64,000 nt of DNA, taken from Bacillus sp. SM2101. Its GTDB lineage: Bacteria > Bacillota > Bacilli > Bacillales > SM2101. Shown here in pieces: positions 1 through 8,454 of the stretch. The notes beneath the pieces were generated by a model that had not been told where the DNA came from, did not search any database, and saw nothing but the letters and a program-made list of their open reading frames with translations. The stretch covers positions 1 through 64,000 of the forward strand of contig NZ_JAEUFG010000016.1 of assembly GCF_018588585.1 (NCBI RefSeq), read 5' to 3'. How positions within the stretch are numbered: the stretch's first letter is position 1; each line of letters opens with the position of its first letter. The translations under genes and the position numbers were made by a program.

Positions 1-176
1 AATACGCGCTGAAAATTGATTTTGAAATGGAACCCCCGATGTTTAAAGTATCAAATACTCACTATGCAAAAACATGGTTATTACATGAAAGCGCACCGAA
101 AGTTGAGCCACCTGAAATAGTGCAGCGTATGAAAAAGCAATATGAATCTTTCAAACGCAGACATGAAAGAGGGTAA
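1..176 (+). CDS. oppD: Oligopeptide ABC transporter ATP-binding protein OppD, C-terminal end (partial)
   Basis: Only the last 57 codons are inside the window; the frame opens at base 3 and ends with TAA at 174-176. The peptide contains the stretch VSNTHYAKTWLLHE followed by SAPKVEPP, which matches the C-terminal tail typical of Bacillus OppD beyond the ATPase core. OppD is one of the two cytoplasmic ATPases that power oligopeptide import through OppBC. oppF follows directly, so the two are cotranscribed. The identification rests on this tail and on the adjacent oppF. Confidence 0.85.
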   Translation, partial: YALKIDFEMEPPMFKVSNTHYAKTWLLHESAPKVEPPEIVQRMKKQYESFKRRHERG

Positions 177-182
177 ATGAAA

Positions 183-1121
183 ATGACGAATAGAAGAGAA
201 AAATTGTTGGAAATTCAAGATCTTAAACAGCATTTTAAAGTTAGTAAAGAAAACACAGTAAAAGCTGTTGATGGTATTTCCTTTGATATATATAAAGGTG
301 AAACGTTTGGCTTAGTTGGAGAATCAGGTTGTGGAAAATCTACTACAGGAAGAACGGTCATTCGTTTATATGATGCAACTGATGGCAAAGTTATTTTTGG
401 TGGGGAGAATGTCCACGGGAAGAAGTCCAAAAAGGAATTAAAATCTTTTAATAGAAAAATGCAGATGATCTTTCAGGATCCATATGCGTCACTTAACCCA
501 CGGATGAAAGTATCTGACATTATAGCAGAAGGAATTGATATTCATGGTCTCGCTTCTTCTAAGCAAGATCGAATGAATAGAGTCCATGAATTGCTAGAAA
601 TTGTTGGACTTAATCGAGAGCATGCGAGTCGATATCCCCATGAATTCAGTGGCGGACAAAGACAACGTATAGGGATTGCAAGGGCACTAGCAGTAGACCC
701 AGAATTTATCATTGCAGACGAGCCTATTTCAGCTTTGGATGTTTCTATTCAAGCTCAAGTTGTGAACTTGATGAAACAGTTGCAAAAAGAAAAAGGTTTG
801 ACATATTTATTTATTGCGCATGATCTTTCGATGGTCAAGTATATTAGCGATCGAATTGGTGTAATGTATCGTGGGAAAATTGTTGAATTAGCAAGCAGTG
901 ATGAGCTCTATAACGACCCAATTCATCCTTATACGAAATCATTGTTATCGGCAATTCCATTGCCTGACCCAGAACATGAGCGCTCTCGTAACAGAATAAT
1001 TTATGACCCTTTGCAGCATAATTATGATACTGAAGCTCCTGCAATGAGAGAAATTAAACCAGGCCATTTTGTCTATTGCTCAGAGTCTGAATACAAACGT
1101 TATAAAGAAGAACGGAAATAG
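183..1121 (+). CDS. oppF: Oligopeptide ABC transporter ATP-binding protein OppF
   Basis: Second ATPase of the oligopeptide importer (nutrition, and signalling-peptide uptake in Bacillus). Visible motifs: Walker A GESGCGKST, Q-loop region MIFQDPYASLNPRM, signature SGGQRQRIGIARAL, Walker B IIADEPISALD, and the H-loop AHDLS. The C-terminal part has the oligopeptide-type extension (HPYTKSLLSAIPLPDP). About 312 residues, normal for the family. An ATG at 177 overlaps the region just after the oppD stop, but the GAAAGAGGG site at 164-173 is better spaced for the ATG at 183. A terminator follows at 1129-1159, so this is the last gene of the opp operon. Confidence 0.95.
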   Translation: MTNRREKLLEIQDLKQHFKVSKENTVKAVDGISFDIYKGETFGLVGESGCGKSTTGRTVIRLYDATDGKVIFGGENVHGKKSKKELKSFNRKMQMIFQDPYASLNPRMKVSDIIAEGIDIHGLASSKQDRMNRVHELLEIVGLNREHASRYPHEFSGGQRQRIGIARALAVDPEFIIADEPISALDVSIQAQVVNLMKQLQKEKGLTYLFIAHDLSMVKYISDRIGVMYRGKIVELASSDELYNDPIHPYTKSLLSAIPLPDPEHERSRNRIIYDPLQHNYDTEAPAMREIKPGHFVYCSESEYKRYKEERK

Positions 1122-1128
1122 TAACGAT

Positions 1129-1159
1129 AGATCTCTTTTTTAAGGGATCTTCTTTTTTT
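1129..1159 (+). terminator. Rho-independent terminator of the opp operon
   Basis: Stem AGATCTC (1129-1135) pairs with GGGATCT (1144-1150) with one G-U pair, loop TTTTTTAA, then a T-rich tract to 1159. It lies 8 bp after the oppF stop. Confidence 0.8.
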
Positions 1160-1160
1160 A

Positions 1161-1319
1161 GGCTCTTTTGTATATTATGTTGCTTTTTTAACTTACATTT
1201 GAGTAATTGATGTGTCTAATGTGTTTGTAGTCTTTAGAGAAGAAAAGATGTCATGAATGCTTGGTGTATACGTATTTATTTCTTAGTACGCGAAGCAACA
1301 ATTAATGCGAAACAAGCCT
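1161..1319 (+). repeat. MITE-like intergenic repeat, full copy (reference copy)
   Basis: A 159-bp non-coding element. The left end starts GGCTCTTTTG and the right end finishes CAATTAATGCGAAACAAGCC; across copies the left consensus GGCTCTTTTCGTAAACTTTG is an imperfect inverted complement of the right end. The interior holds a conserved box close to AGAAAAGATGCC and then a TGTATACGT box. It is flanked by TTA on the left and TAA on the right, as expected for insertion at TA. The same architecture recurs in many intergenic regions of this window. It has no coding frame, so if mobile it would depend on a transposase in trans, which was not seen here. Confidence 0.75.
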
Positions 1320-1618
1320 AAGTAATTAACACTTCTTGTCCTTTACTGCTAGTTTTATACTTGTAAGTTGGATATTACCTTCTAGCTGTCCTATTTTCTA
1401 ATAAACGCAATATTTTGTCATACTCAAATATAAACAGCTAGATAAACCATTCATCATAATAAGTTTGTTGGGGTTAATTATATGGCTTTGTCTAAAATGC
1501 TCGAATTACAACCATAAAATAGCCAAAAAAATAAAAGAATTTGATAAACATTACCCCAAAAATTAGTTATTTGATTTATAATTAACTTAATTCATCTTAG
1601 TTGGGGGAACACTGATTT
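1320..1618. other. Intergenic region without recognised genes
   Basis: About 300 bp of AT-rich DNA between the repeat copy and the next gene. No open frame with a ribosome binding site, no hairpin followed by a T tract and no tRNA-like fold was recognised. The promoter of the downstream secreted-protein gene must lie here but no convincing -35/-10 pair was found. Confidence 0.5.
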
Positions 1619-2827
1619 ATGAATATAAAGGGATATTTTATTACACTTATAACTGCTAGTATGTTGTTCTTTTTGTTTGGTACAGATGGGTATGCTAAGC
1701 AAGTAGAGTCAACTTCGGTAAGTAATCACGTTATAAAAAGGTCAGTTGTAAAGAAAAAGAGCCTACCTGAACAGCTACCTCGATACATGTATGATTCTGG
1801 GTTGTCCTTTGAATACCCAGACGCAGTAAGAGGGATTTATGTGACAGGCCATTCAGCGGGTGGGGATAAATTTGGTTCTTTAGTTAATTTAGTTGATTCA
1901 TCGGATTTAAATGCAATGGTAATAGACATAAAAGATGATTATGGCAATATGACATACATACCAGAAAACCAACCATATAAAGAAATTGGAAAAAACTATA
2001 TTAAAGACCCTGTAGAAATGTTAAAGACACTAGAAGAAAAGAAAATATATCCAATTGCTCGGATTGTCGTATTTAAAGACAGTGTCCTTGCGAATAAATA
2101 TCCTGAATGGTCATTTATTGAAGAAAATAATATTTGGACAAATAGACGGGGCGAATCGTTCGTTAACCCATTCATAAAAGAAGTTTGGGATTATAATGTC
2201 GGTATAGCAATTGAAGCAGCAAAGCTAGGTTTTCAAGAAATTCAATTCGATTATGTGAGATTTCCAGAAGGATTTGAAAAACGTGATTCAATTTTATCGT
2301 ACAGTATGGGAGAATATGCAAGCAAGGATATAGATAATGTTCAAAAACGTGTTCAATCAGTTACAGATTTTGTTGCCTATGCAAAAGAAAAGCTTAAGCC
2401 ATATGGCGTAAAAGTATCGGTGGATATTTTTGGTTATACAGCAACATTGCCTGAAGCTCCTGGGATAGGGCAAAACTTTTCTAAAATATCAGCAAATGTT
2501 GACGTTATTTCGTCTATGATTTATCCTAGTCATTGGACAACATATTTTGGTATTCAAAAGCCTGATTTAGAGCCATATAAACTGGTTACAGAATATATTA
2601 AGGTTGAAGCTGAGAAATTAAAGGAATTAGCTAATAGTCCTATCTCTAGACCTTGGCTCCAAGATTTTACTGCTTCTTGGTTAGGAAATGGTAACTATAA
2701 ACCATATGGCAAAACTGAAGTAGAGGATCAAATTAGAGCTTTGAATGAAAATGGTGTAAAAGAATTTTTACTTTGGAATGCAGGTAACTCCTATACAGAA
2801 AATGTAGATTATACCCCGTTGAACTAG
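1619..2827 (+). CDS. Secreted putative glycoside hydrolase (DUF4015 family)
   Basis: A 402-residue protein with an N-terminal signal peptide (hydrophobic residues about 6-25, then TDGYAKQ). The mature part starts near residue 65 with RGIYVTGHSAGG and continues through VIDIKDDYGNMTY, IQFDYVRFPEG, VSVDIFGYTA and VISSMIYPSHW. This order is characteristic of the DUF4015 TIM-barrel family of putative glycoside hydrolases; acidic residues in the IDIKDD and FDYVRFPEG strands are candidate catalytic or ligand positions. The ATG is preceded by TTGGGGGAAC. Substrate unknown; a cell-wall or exopolysaccharide glycan is a guess. It appears to be alone or followed by the small membrane protein 48 bp downstream. 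Confidence 0.8.
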   Translation: MNIKGYFITLITASMLFFLFGTDGYAKQVESTSVSNHVIKRSVVKKKSLPEQLPRYMYDSGLSFEYPDAVRGIYVTGHSAGGDKFGSLVNLVDSSDLNAMVIDIKDDYGNMTYIPENQPYKEIGKNYIKDPVEMLKTLEEKKIYPIARIVVFKDSVLANKYPEWSFIEENNIWTNRRGESFVNPFIKEVWDYNVGIAIEAAKLGFQEIQFDYVRFPEGFEKRDSILSYSMGEYASKDIDNVQKRVQSVTDFVAYAKEKLKPYGVKVSVDIFGYTATLPEAPGIGQNFSKISANVDVISSMIYPSHWTTYFGIQKPDLEPYKLVTEYIKVEAEKLKELANSPISRPWLQDFTASWLGNGNYKPYGKTEVEDQIRALNENGVKEFLLWNAGNSYTENVDYTPLN

Positions 2828-2875
2828 GAAATTACTTGTGAAGGTCGTTAGAAATATATCAATGGAGGTATTGGA

Positions 2876-3064
2876 ATGGTTATTGATTATTTTACTGATT
2901 TTGCTATAGTGGCTGTACTAATCATTGGTATTACTGCTATGATGGGAGTCATGTTAAATGGTATTGGTGAAAAGTTTTTCGGAGGAAGAAAGAAAGCTGA
3001 ATCTTTTAATCAATCTGCAAATACACAAGTCGGTTGGAGAAGTGTTGGAGGAAAGCGAAATTAA
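2876..3064 (+). CDS. Small single-pass membrane protein, unknown function
   Basis: 62 residues with one strong membrane segment (about residues 8-30, FAIVAVLIIGITAMMGVMLN) and a basic, polar C-terminal tail (GGRKKAESFNQ to KRN). AATGGAGGTATTGG gives a good ribosome binding site before the ATG. It follows the DUF4015 gene by 48 bp and may be cotranscribed with it. No family was recognised. A terminator is found about 230 bp further on. Confidence 0.6.
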   Translation: MVIDYFTDFAIVAVLIIGITAMMGVMLNGIGEKFFGGRKKAESFNQSANTQVGWRSVGGKRN

Positions 3065-3089
3065 TTTAACAGGAGACTTTTCCCTATAT

Positions 3090-3210
3090 GTACAATGAAG
3101 CAAAGTAGTTTTTACGAATGTATAACATCGTTAATGTAAGAAAGGTGCTGCGAAATAGTTGTATGCGTTTTAAATTCTTATTTTCAATACTGTCAATGAG
3201 AAAACAGTCC
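3090..3210 (+). repeat. MITE-like repeat, 5'-truncated degenerate copy
   Basis: Aligns to the right two thirds of the element: AGAAAGGTGC for the interior box, AGTTGTATGCGT for the second box, and a right end of AATGAGAAAACAGTCC. The left end is not recognisable. Confidence 0.5.
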
Positions 3211-3290
3211 TGCTCAAAAAGATTCAATACCATTAAATACAAATTACATCTTATAGAAAATTACACTAAAATAAAATATATATAAGAAAA

Positions 3291-3315
3291 AACCTAGCTG
3301 TCGCTGGGTTTTTTT
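3291..3315 (+). terminator. Rho-independent terminator
   Basis: AACCTAGC (3291-3298), loop TGTC, GCTGGGTT (3303-3310) with one G-U pair, then T7. It is suited to end transcripts from the upstream small membrane protein gene and protects the spx promoter region. Confidence 0.8.
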
Positions 3316-3639
3316 ACACATAATTAATTGAAAAAAGTATATCTTTCTATATATATTTATTGTATAATTATCAATAGACATTACTTATTTAGATTTATTT
3401 CAATTTAGATTTTTTTTTCTTTTTTTGAAACTTTTTGTGTTTATTTACGTATAACATTTTAGAGAGTATCAAAAGGTGGAGAATATAAGCTGAAGCATTG
3501 TTTATGTTACAACATGTTTGCTCGTACAATTCGTTAACATTCTCTTATCAGATATACTGAACTTTTGGTAACTTTTAATTTATGAAATTATTTCTTATGT
3601 GAGCTTTCTATCCACATAAATTATGGGAGTGAAGAAACA
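3316..3639 (+). other. spx upstream region
   Basis: About 320 bp of very AT-rich non-coding DNA before spx. It contains T-rich runs and TATACT at 3553-3558 that could serve as a -10 element. In B. subtilis spx is read from several promoters, some controlled by PerR and YodB; no clear operator for either was identified here by eye. Confidence 0.35.
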
Positions 3640-4038
3640 ATGGTAACTTTATATTCATCACCAAGTTGTACTTCCTGTCGCAAAGCAAGATCTTGGTTAG
3701 AGGAACACGATATTTCATTTAAAGAACGAAATATATTTTCAGAATCTCTAACTATCGAAGAAATTAAAGAGATTTTAAGAATGACAGAAGAAGGAACAGA
3801 TGAAATCATATCTACAAGATCAAAAACTTTTCAAAAATTAAATGTTAATGTTGATACTTTACCATTGAATGAATTGTATAGTCTTATTCGTGAAAATCCT
3901 GGATTGTTACGAAGACCGATTATCATTGACGAGAAAAGACTTCAAGTAGGTTACAACGAAGATGAAATTAGAAGATTTTTACCGCGTAAAGTTAGAACTT
4001 TTCAATTGAAAGAAGCGCAAAAATTAGTAAACCAATAA
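3640..4038 (+). CDS. spx: Transcriptional regulator Spx
   Basis: ArsC-fold regulator that binds the RNA polymerase alpha C-terminal domain and switches transcription during disulfide stress; it is degraded by ClpXP. The 132-residue sequence is nearly colinear with B. subtilis Spx: [17 protein letters not shown] carries the redox CXXC switch (Cys10, Cys13), followed by [12 protein letters not shown] and the [19 protein letters not shown] segment. The C-terminus (LVNQ) is like that recognised by the adaptor SpxH, which is encoded at 12580-13455. Own terminator directly after the gene. Confidence 0.97.
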   Translation: MVTLYSSPSCTSCRKARSWLEEHDISFKERNIFSESLTIEEIKEILRMTEEGTDEIISTRSKTFQKLNVNVDTLPLNELYSLIRENPGLLRRPIIIDEKRLQVGYNEDEIRRFLPRKVRTFQLKEAQKLVNQ

Positions 4039-4050
4039 TCTGGAATATAA

Positions 4051-4083
4051 AAAAACTTCTACATCTCGATGTAGAAGTTTTTT
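4051..4083 (+). terminator. spx terminator
   Basis: Near-perfect stem ACTTCTACATC / GATGTAGAAGT (4055-4065 and 4068-4078) with flanking A and T runs; 12 bp after the spx stop. Confidence 0.9.
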
Positions 4084-4089
4084 AGCTTA

Positions 4090-4236
4090 GGTTCTTTTCG
4101 CAAAATTTTCTGCTATTAATAACAATATAGCAAAACGCAACTATTGGTTGTTTATGTGTGTCATCGTTTTAAAGAAGAAAATACTTCACGAACTCCAGTT
4201 GTGTACGTATTTATTAAAATTTTAACATTTGCAGCC
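4090..4236 (+). repeat. MITE-like repeat, degenerate copy
   Basis: Left end GGTTCTTTTCGCAAAATTTT, interior AAGAAGAAAATACTTCACGAA, then AGTTGTGTACGTATTTATT and a right end AACATTTGCAGCC. Directly follows the spx terminator, as copy 1 follows the opp terminator. Confidence 0.6.
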
Positions 4237-4409
4237 ATAGCATTGGCTGAGATTTTTAGCGAATAGCTTGTTGGTTTTCGTAAGATGCTAATAACAGAAA
4301 TAAAGTTGCGAATTGTGGATGTATGAGTGGCGAATTTAATTTCAAGTTTTTATTAACAAGACCAAACAAGGCTTATCATGATTTAGTTAATTTAAAAGTC
4401 TTGTGCCGT

Positions 4410-5075
4410 TTAACGAACTACTCTGATCCGATTACTAATATATCCACCTGTAATTACAAGTAAAATGCAAATATATGGTATAATGATTTTTGCGTAATTA
4501 TAGTGGTTAAAAAATTGTGTAAAATATAATTCATGTGTAATCATTCTTCCGGCAGTAAATGCTAAAATACTTGCTCCTATATAGATAATAATAGGGTATT
4601 GATCCATTATGTATAGTATTAGTTTACTGCCCCAAATAATAATTGGAACAGAGATTAACACACCAATTATTACGAGTGGCAAATGTCCTTGTGAGGCTCC
4701 AGCTATTGCAATTACATTGTCTAAACCCATTATAATATCTGCAAAGACAATTGTCCGAATAGCAATATATAAAGAAGTACTCGCTTTAAGTGTTGCTTGA
4801 TCTTGGCTCTCTGACACGAGTAATTGATAAGCAATCCTGAGAAGTAATATTCCACCAATCATGTACAATAACGGGATAGTCATTAATAAAGCTGCAATAA
4901 TAGTTAAACAAACACGAACAATAATAGCAAAGGTAGTACCAATAAAGATAGCTTTATTCCTTTTAGCTTCAGGAAGATTTCTTGTTGCTAAGGCAATGAC
5001 AACAGCATTATCACCGCCTAATACGATGTCAATTCCAATAATCATCATGATTGTAATTACGTAATCAAAATCCAT
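4410..5075 (-). CDS. yjbE: TerC-family integral membrane protein (YjbE)
   Basis: 221 residues with about seven hydrophobic segments. The two TerC signature acidic motifs are present: GGDNAVVIAL near residue 20 and GLDNVIAIAG near residue 120. TerC proteins of Bacillus (YkoY, YceF and relatives) are associated with manganese export and metallation of secreted enzymes; YjbE is the paralogue found at this locus. An AGGAGGACG site precedes the ATG on the minus strand. It is transcribed opposite to spx and mecA. No yybP-ykoY riboswitch was recognised upstream. Substrate for this paralogue is an inference. Confidence 0.88.
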   Translation of the reverse strand: MDFDYVITIMMIIGIDIVLGGDNAVVIALATRNLPEAKRNKAIFIGTTFAIIVRVCLTIIAALLMTIPLLYMIGGILLLRIAYQLLVSESQDQATLKASTSLYIAIRTIVFADIIMGLDNVIAIAGASQGHLPLVIIGVLISVPIIIWGSKLILYIMDQYPIIIYIGASILAFTAGRMITHELYFTQFFNHYNYAKIIIPYICILLVITGGYISNRIRVVR

Positions 5076-5118
5076 TCTCGTCCTCCTGTTAACTAAATAA
5101 TAGCGCTATCTTTTTTAT

Positions 5119-5258
5119 GGCTTTGTTGTAAACTTAGCTGATTCTTTTACTAAATGACGACTGTTAAACTAGATTAATGAAATCTTAGTGTTTGGTGCAA
5201 AGATGGTTATATTGTGATTATTTTTTAGGTAGCATAATAAAAAAATGCGAAAGCAGCT
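5119..5258 (+). repeat. MITE-like repeat, degenerate copy
   Basis: Left end GGCTTTGTTGTAAACTTAGC, right end AAAAATGCGAAAGCAGCTT. It sits only 44 bp upstream of the yjbE start, on the promoter side of that gene. The interior is poorly conserved. Confidence 0.45.
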
Positions 5259-5655
5259 TTTTTTATTAATAGTACAAGTATAGTAAGCAACATTCATCAT
5301 TATGACGAGTAAATAACAAATATATGGCCATCTTTAAAAAACGACATTTTATATAGTATTACGTGATATAAATGATCTCGCTCTAGAAGGTTCGATGGAA
5401 AGAATAAGGACGATACATTGCTATGTTGATAAACTAACTACAAGTCCATAAAAAAGAGACTAATTAAGTTTAAATAGGCTTTTTGTCTGCTCTTATTGGG
5501 CAGTAGATGGTTTTTAAATAATCGGTATTTTTTATTTCCATTCCTTTTGTATTTGTCATAAAATAAAAGTACAAGAATGATTATAATCGTGAAAAAGTGT
5601 ATCACGGGGGTAAATAAGTCCCTTCAAAAACATCCTATGGAAGGGAGTTAATTAT
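5259..5655. other. Divergent intergenic region between yjbE and mecA
   Basis: About 400 bp with no credible open frame. A TATAAT hexamer at 5582-5587 is a plausible -10 for mecA, 69 bp before its start, but no well spaced -35 was found. No other structure was recognised. Confidence 0.35.
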
Positions 5656-6339
5656 ATGGAAATTGAACGAATAAATGAGAATACTGTAAAATTTTATATT
5701 TCATATTTAGATATTGAAGAAAGAGGATTTGACCGTGATGAAATATGGTATAATCGTGAAAGAAGTGAAGAACTTTTTTGGGAAATGATGGATGAAATTC
5801 ATCAAGAAGAAGACTTTGTGGTGGAAGGTCCGTTATGGATACAAGTCCAAGCATTGGATAAAGGGCTTGAGGTACTCGTAACAAAAGCTCAACTTTCTAA
5901 GGATGGGAATCGGTATGAGATTCCTTTATCAGAAGATCGAATAAAGGAATTACCTGTTGATGAGAAAATAGAAGAGTTACTTGATCAACAATTTAGCCCA
6001 GCTAAGGATGATTATAATCAAAATGTTAACCAAGTAGATGATGAACAACTCGAATTTTTACTTAGGTTTGATGATTTTGAACATATTATCTCATTGTCAC
6101 ATCGAATAGATGGATCACCATTCAAGAATCGATTATTTTCATTCGAAGGACAATATTATTTATATGTTGAATTTAATGAAGAAAACATGATAGGGGATGA
6201 ATTGGACGCTATTATAAGCTTGTTGTTAGAGTATGGGCAAGAAACAACAGTGACAATTCATCGACTAGAAGAGTACGGAAACGAAATCATTAAAGAAGAT
6301 GCAATGACGGTTATAGCTAATCATTTCCCATCAAGATAA
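5656..6339 (+). CDS. mecA: Adaptor protein MecA
   Basis: Adaptor that delivers ComK and other substrates to ClpCP and promotes ClpC hexamer assembly. 227 residues (about 218 in B. subtilis). The N-terminal substrate-binding domain is MEIERINENTVKFYISYLDI plus RGFDRDEIWYNRERSEELFWEMMDE; a charged linker follows around residues 105-125, then the C-terminal ClpC-binding domain with FDDFEHIISLSHR and GQYYLYVEF. The start has AAGGGAG well placed. Monocistronic between the divergent yjbE and its own hairpins. Confidence 0.96.
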   Translation: MEIERINENTVKFYISYLDIEERGFDRDEIWYNRERSEELFWEMMDEIHQEEDFVVEGPLWIQVQALDKGLEVLVTKAQLSKDGNRYEIPLSEDRIKELPVDEKIEELLDQQFSPAKDDYNQNVNQVDDEQLEFLLRFDDFEHIISLSHRIDGSPFKNRLFSFEGQYYLYVEFNEENMIGDELDAIISLLLEYGQETTVTIHRLEEYGNEIIKEDAMTVIANHFPSR

Positions 6340-6341
6340 TA

Positions 6342-6378
6342 AAAGCCGATTTCTGAAATAGTGAAATCGGCTTTATTA
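6342..6378 (+). terminator. mecA terminator
   Basis: Perfect 12-bp stem AAAGCCGATTTC / GAAATCGGCTTT (6342-6353, 6363-6374) with a nine-base loop and a short T-rich tail, 3 bp after the mecA stop. Confidence 0.8.
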
Positions 6379-6421
6379 AAATACTTGTGAGTGTTATTAA
6401 ATGCAGTAATGCAATTGGACT

Positions 6422-6449
6422 TTTGCCCACGTTAGTGTGGGCAAATTTT
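6422..6449 (+). terminator. Second hairpin between mecA and cls
   Basis: Stem TTTGCCCAC / GTGGGCAAA (6422-6430, 6437-6445), loop GTTAGT, followed by TTTTAATT. A possible back-up terminator for mecA or a leader hairpin for cls. Confidence 0.5.
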
Positions 6450-6503
6450 AATTAATTTTGCTAACTTAGGATTGAAGAACTGTAGTATGAGGCGGTGTGG
6501 GGA

Positions 6504-8015
6504 ATGAAAAAAACATTACAGGTTTTAGTATTTTCATTTATTATAGTTATCTTATTTTATGTTACAAAACAATATTGGGAAGGCTGGATTCTAGGAGCGG
6601 CTAGTTTAATTATTAGTTTATCAGTTATTTTCATTGGTTTTGTTATTTTCTTAGAAAATAGAAATCCAACAGCAACATTAACATGGCTTATCATTTTAGG
6701 TAGTGTTCCGTTGTTAGGTTTTATTTTTTACATAATATTTGGTCGTAATTTTCGCAAGCGTAAGTTATTTGCTAAAAAAGCGTTGTTGGATGAACAGACA
6801 TATTTAAAAATTGAAGGTGGACCATATTGGAGTGAGGAAAAAATAACTCATATGGGGGAGCATCAACAGCTTCTTTTCCGCCTTGCACAGAATTTAGGTA
6901 AAAGCCCAATATCTTTTTCAACAGAAACGAAAGTGCTTACAAATGGTGAGGAAACATTTTCTCATATTTTAGAGGCATTAAGAGGGGCGACACATCATAT
7001 ACACCTTGAATATTACATCGTAAGGCATGATGACATTGGGCAGCAAATCAAAGATATTTTGATTGAGCGAGCACAACATGGCGTTCAAGTACGCTTTTTA
7101 TATGATGCAGTTGGCTGCTGGAAACTTTCAAGAAGCTATATTGAAGAATTGAGAAAAGCTGGGGTGGAGATGATTCCTTTTTTTCCAGTTAAATTACCCA
7201 TTCTAAACCACAAAATTAACTTCCGTAATCATCGAAAAATAGTAGTGATTGATGGAACAATAGGTTTCGTAGGTGGTCTAAATATTGGTGATGAATATTT
7301 AGGTAAAGATTCTTATTTTGGTTTTTGGAGAGATACACACTTAGCTGTTCAAGGTGAATCAGTACGGACTCTACAATTGATTTTTTTACAGGATTGGTAC
7401 TATATGACTGGACAAAAGTTGTTAACTCCAAGCTATTTGTCTCCACAGTTAATTGATAAAGAGAACTTGGGCGGTGTTCAATTAATTGCTGGTGGACCAG
7501 ATAACGAATGGGAAATCATAAAGCAGCTCTTTTTTTCTATGATCATTTCCGCAGAAAAATCTGTTTGGATTGCAACGCCTTACTTTATTCCTGATGAAGA
7601 TATTTTCACAGCGTTAAAAGTTGCTGCTTTAAGCGGAATTGATGTAAGAATATTGATGCCTAAACGTCCAGATAAAAAGATTGTATTTTATGCATCCCGT
7701 TCGTATTTCCCTGAGCTGTTAGAAGCAGGGGCGAAAATATATGAATACAAAAAAGGCTTTATGCATAGTAAGATTCTAATTGTGGATGATGAAATTGCCT
7801 CAATTGGAACATCAAATATGGATATGAGAAGTTTTCATTTGAATTTTGAAGTGAACGCATTCTTATATCGAACAAATAGTATTCGAGCATTAACAAATGA
7901 TTTTATTCATGACATCGCACATTCTGATATTATTACTGAGGAGCAATTTAGTACCAGGCCAATTTGGGTTCGTTTATATGAGTCAACTGCACGATTGTTG
8001 TCGCCACTATTATAA
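6504..8015 (+). CDS. cls: Cardiolipin synthase
   Basis: Membrane phospholipase-D-family enzyme that joins two phosphatidylglycerols into cardiolipin. About 503 residues: two N-terminal membrane segments (residues about 5-55), then two PLD domains. Both HKD motifs are intact: HRKIVVIDG with following GFVGGLNIGDEY, and HSKILIVDD followed by ASIGTSNMDMRS. A GTG at 6495 extends the frame by three codons, but the ATG at 6504 is better spaced from the GAGGCGG site. Lies alone between mecA and coiA, a position not used by cls in B. subtilis. Terminator directly after. Confidence 0.93.
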   Translation: MKKTLQVLVFSFIIVILFYVTKQYWEGWILGAASLIISLSVIFIGFVIFLENRNPTATLTWLIILGSVPLLGFIFYIIFGRNFRKRKLFAKKALLDEQTYLKIEGGPYWSEEKITHMGEHQQLLFRLAQNLGKSPISFSTETKVLTNGEETFSHILEALRGATHHIHLEYYIVRHDDIGQQIKDILIERAQHGVQVRFLYDAVGCWKLSRSYIEELRKAGVEMIPFFPVKLPILNHKINFRNHRKIVVIDGTIGFVGGLNIGDEYLGKDSYFGFWRDTHLAVQGESVRTLQLIFLQDWYYMTGQKLLTPSYLSPQLIDKENLGGVQLIAGGPDNEWEIIKQLFFSMIISAEKSVWIATPYFIPDEDIFTALKVAALSGIDVRILMPKRPDKKIVFYASRSYFPELLEAGAKIYEYKKGFMHSKILIVDDEIASIGTSNMDMRSFHLNFEVNAFLYRTNSIRALTNDFIHDIAHSDIITEEQFSTRPIWVRLYESTARLLSPLL

Positions 8016-8031
8016 CAAGGATATCTTTTTT

Positions 8032-8067
8032 GAGGGTCAAACTTTGCGTTTAGACCCTTTTTTATTT
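8032..8067 (+). terminator. cls terminator
   Basis: AGGGTC/GACCCT (8033-8038, 8053-8058) extended by AAAC/GTTT across a one-base bulge, then TTTTTTATTT. Confidence 0.8.
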
Positions 8068-8068
8068 A

Positions 8069-8221
8069 GGCTCTTATTCGTAAACTTTATTGCTTTTATT
8101 TGAGTAACTGATGTGGATTATATGGTTTTTATAGTTTTTTAGAGAAGAAAAGATGCCCTAACCGATTATTAAGCATGTTTAGCTCTTATTATGAAAAGCA
8201 ACAATTAATCCGATAGTAGCC
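8069..8221 (+). repeat. MITE-like intergenic repeat, full copy
   Basis: 153 bp; begins GGCTCTTATTCGTAAACTTT, interior GAGAAGAAAAGATGCC, ends AACAATTAATCC then GATAGTAGCC. TTA on the left and TAA on the right flank it. Again placed at the T tract of a terminator. Confidence 0.75.
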
Positions 8222-8454
8222 TAATACATTAGGCAATGAGATATATACCGATACAAATAAAAGGTTAACACCGAGCTACGGTAAAACAACTTATAACTTG
8301 CGATCAGTAACAATTATTTTTTAAATCGCTGACAATTGTCTATCATAAGTGCTAGCAATTTTAATTAAATATCATTAGCACCAAAGTTTTTGTAAATAGT
8401 CTAAAGGGATTTTGCTATTTTAGTTGAATGACAAATAGAAAGGGTGGTGACAAT

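Noticed and set aside
5076-5400. yybP-ykoY manganese riboswitch before the TerC-family gene
   Set aside because: No conserved core was found on the minus strand; the DNA immediately upstream is instead a degenerate MITE-like repeat.
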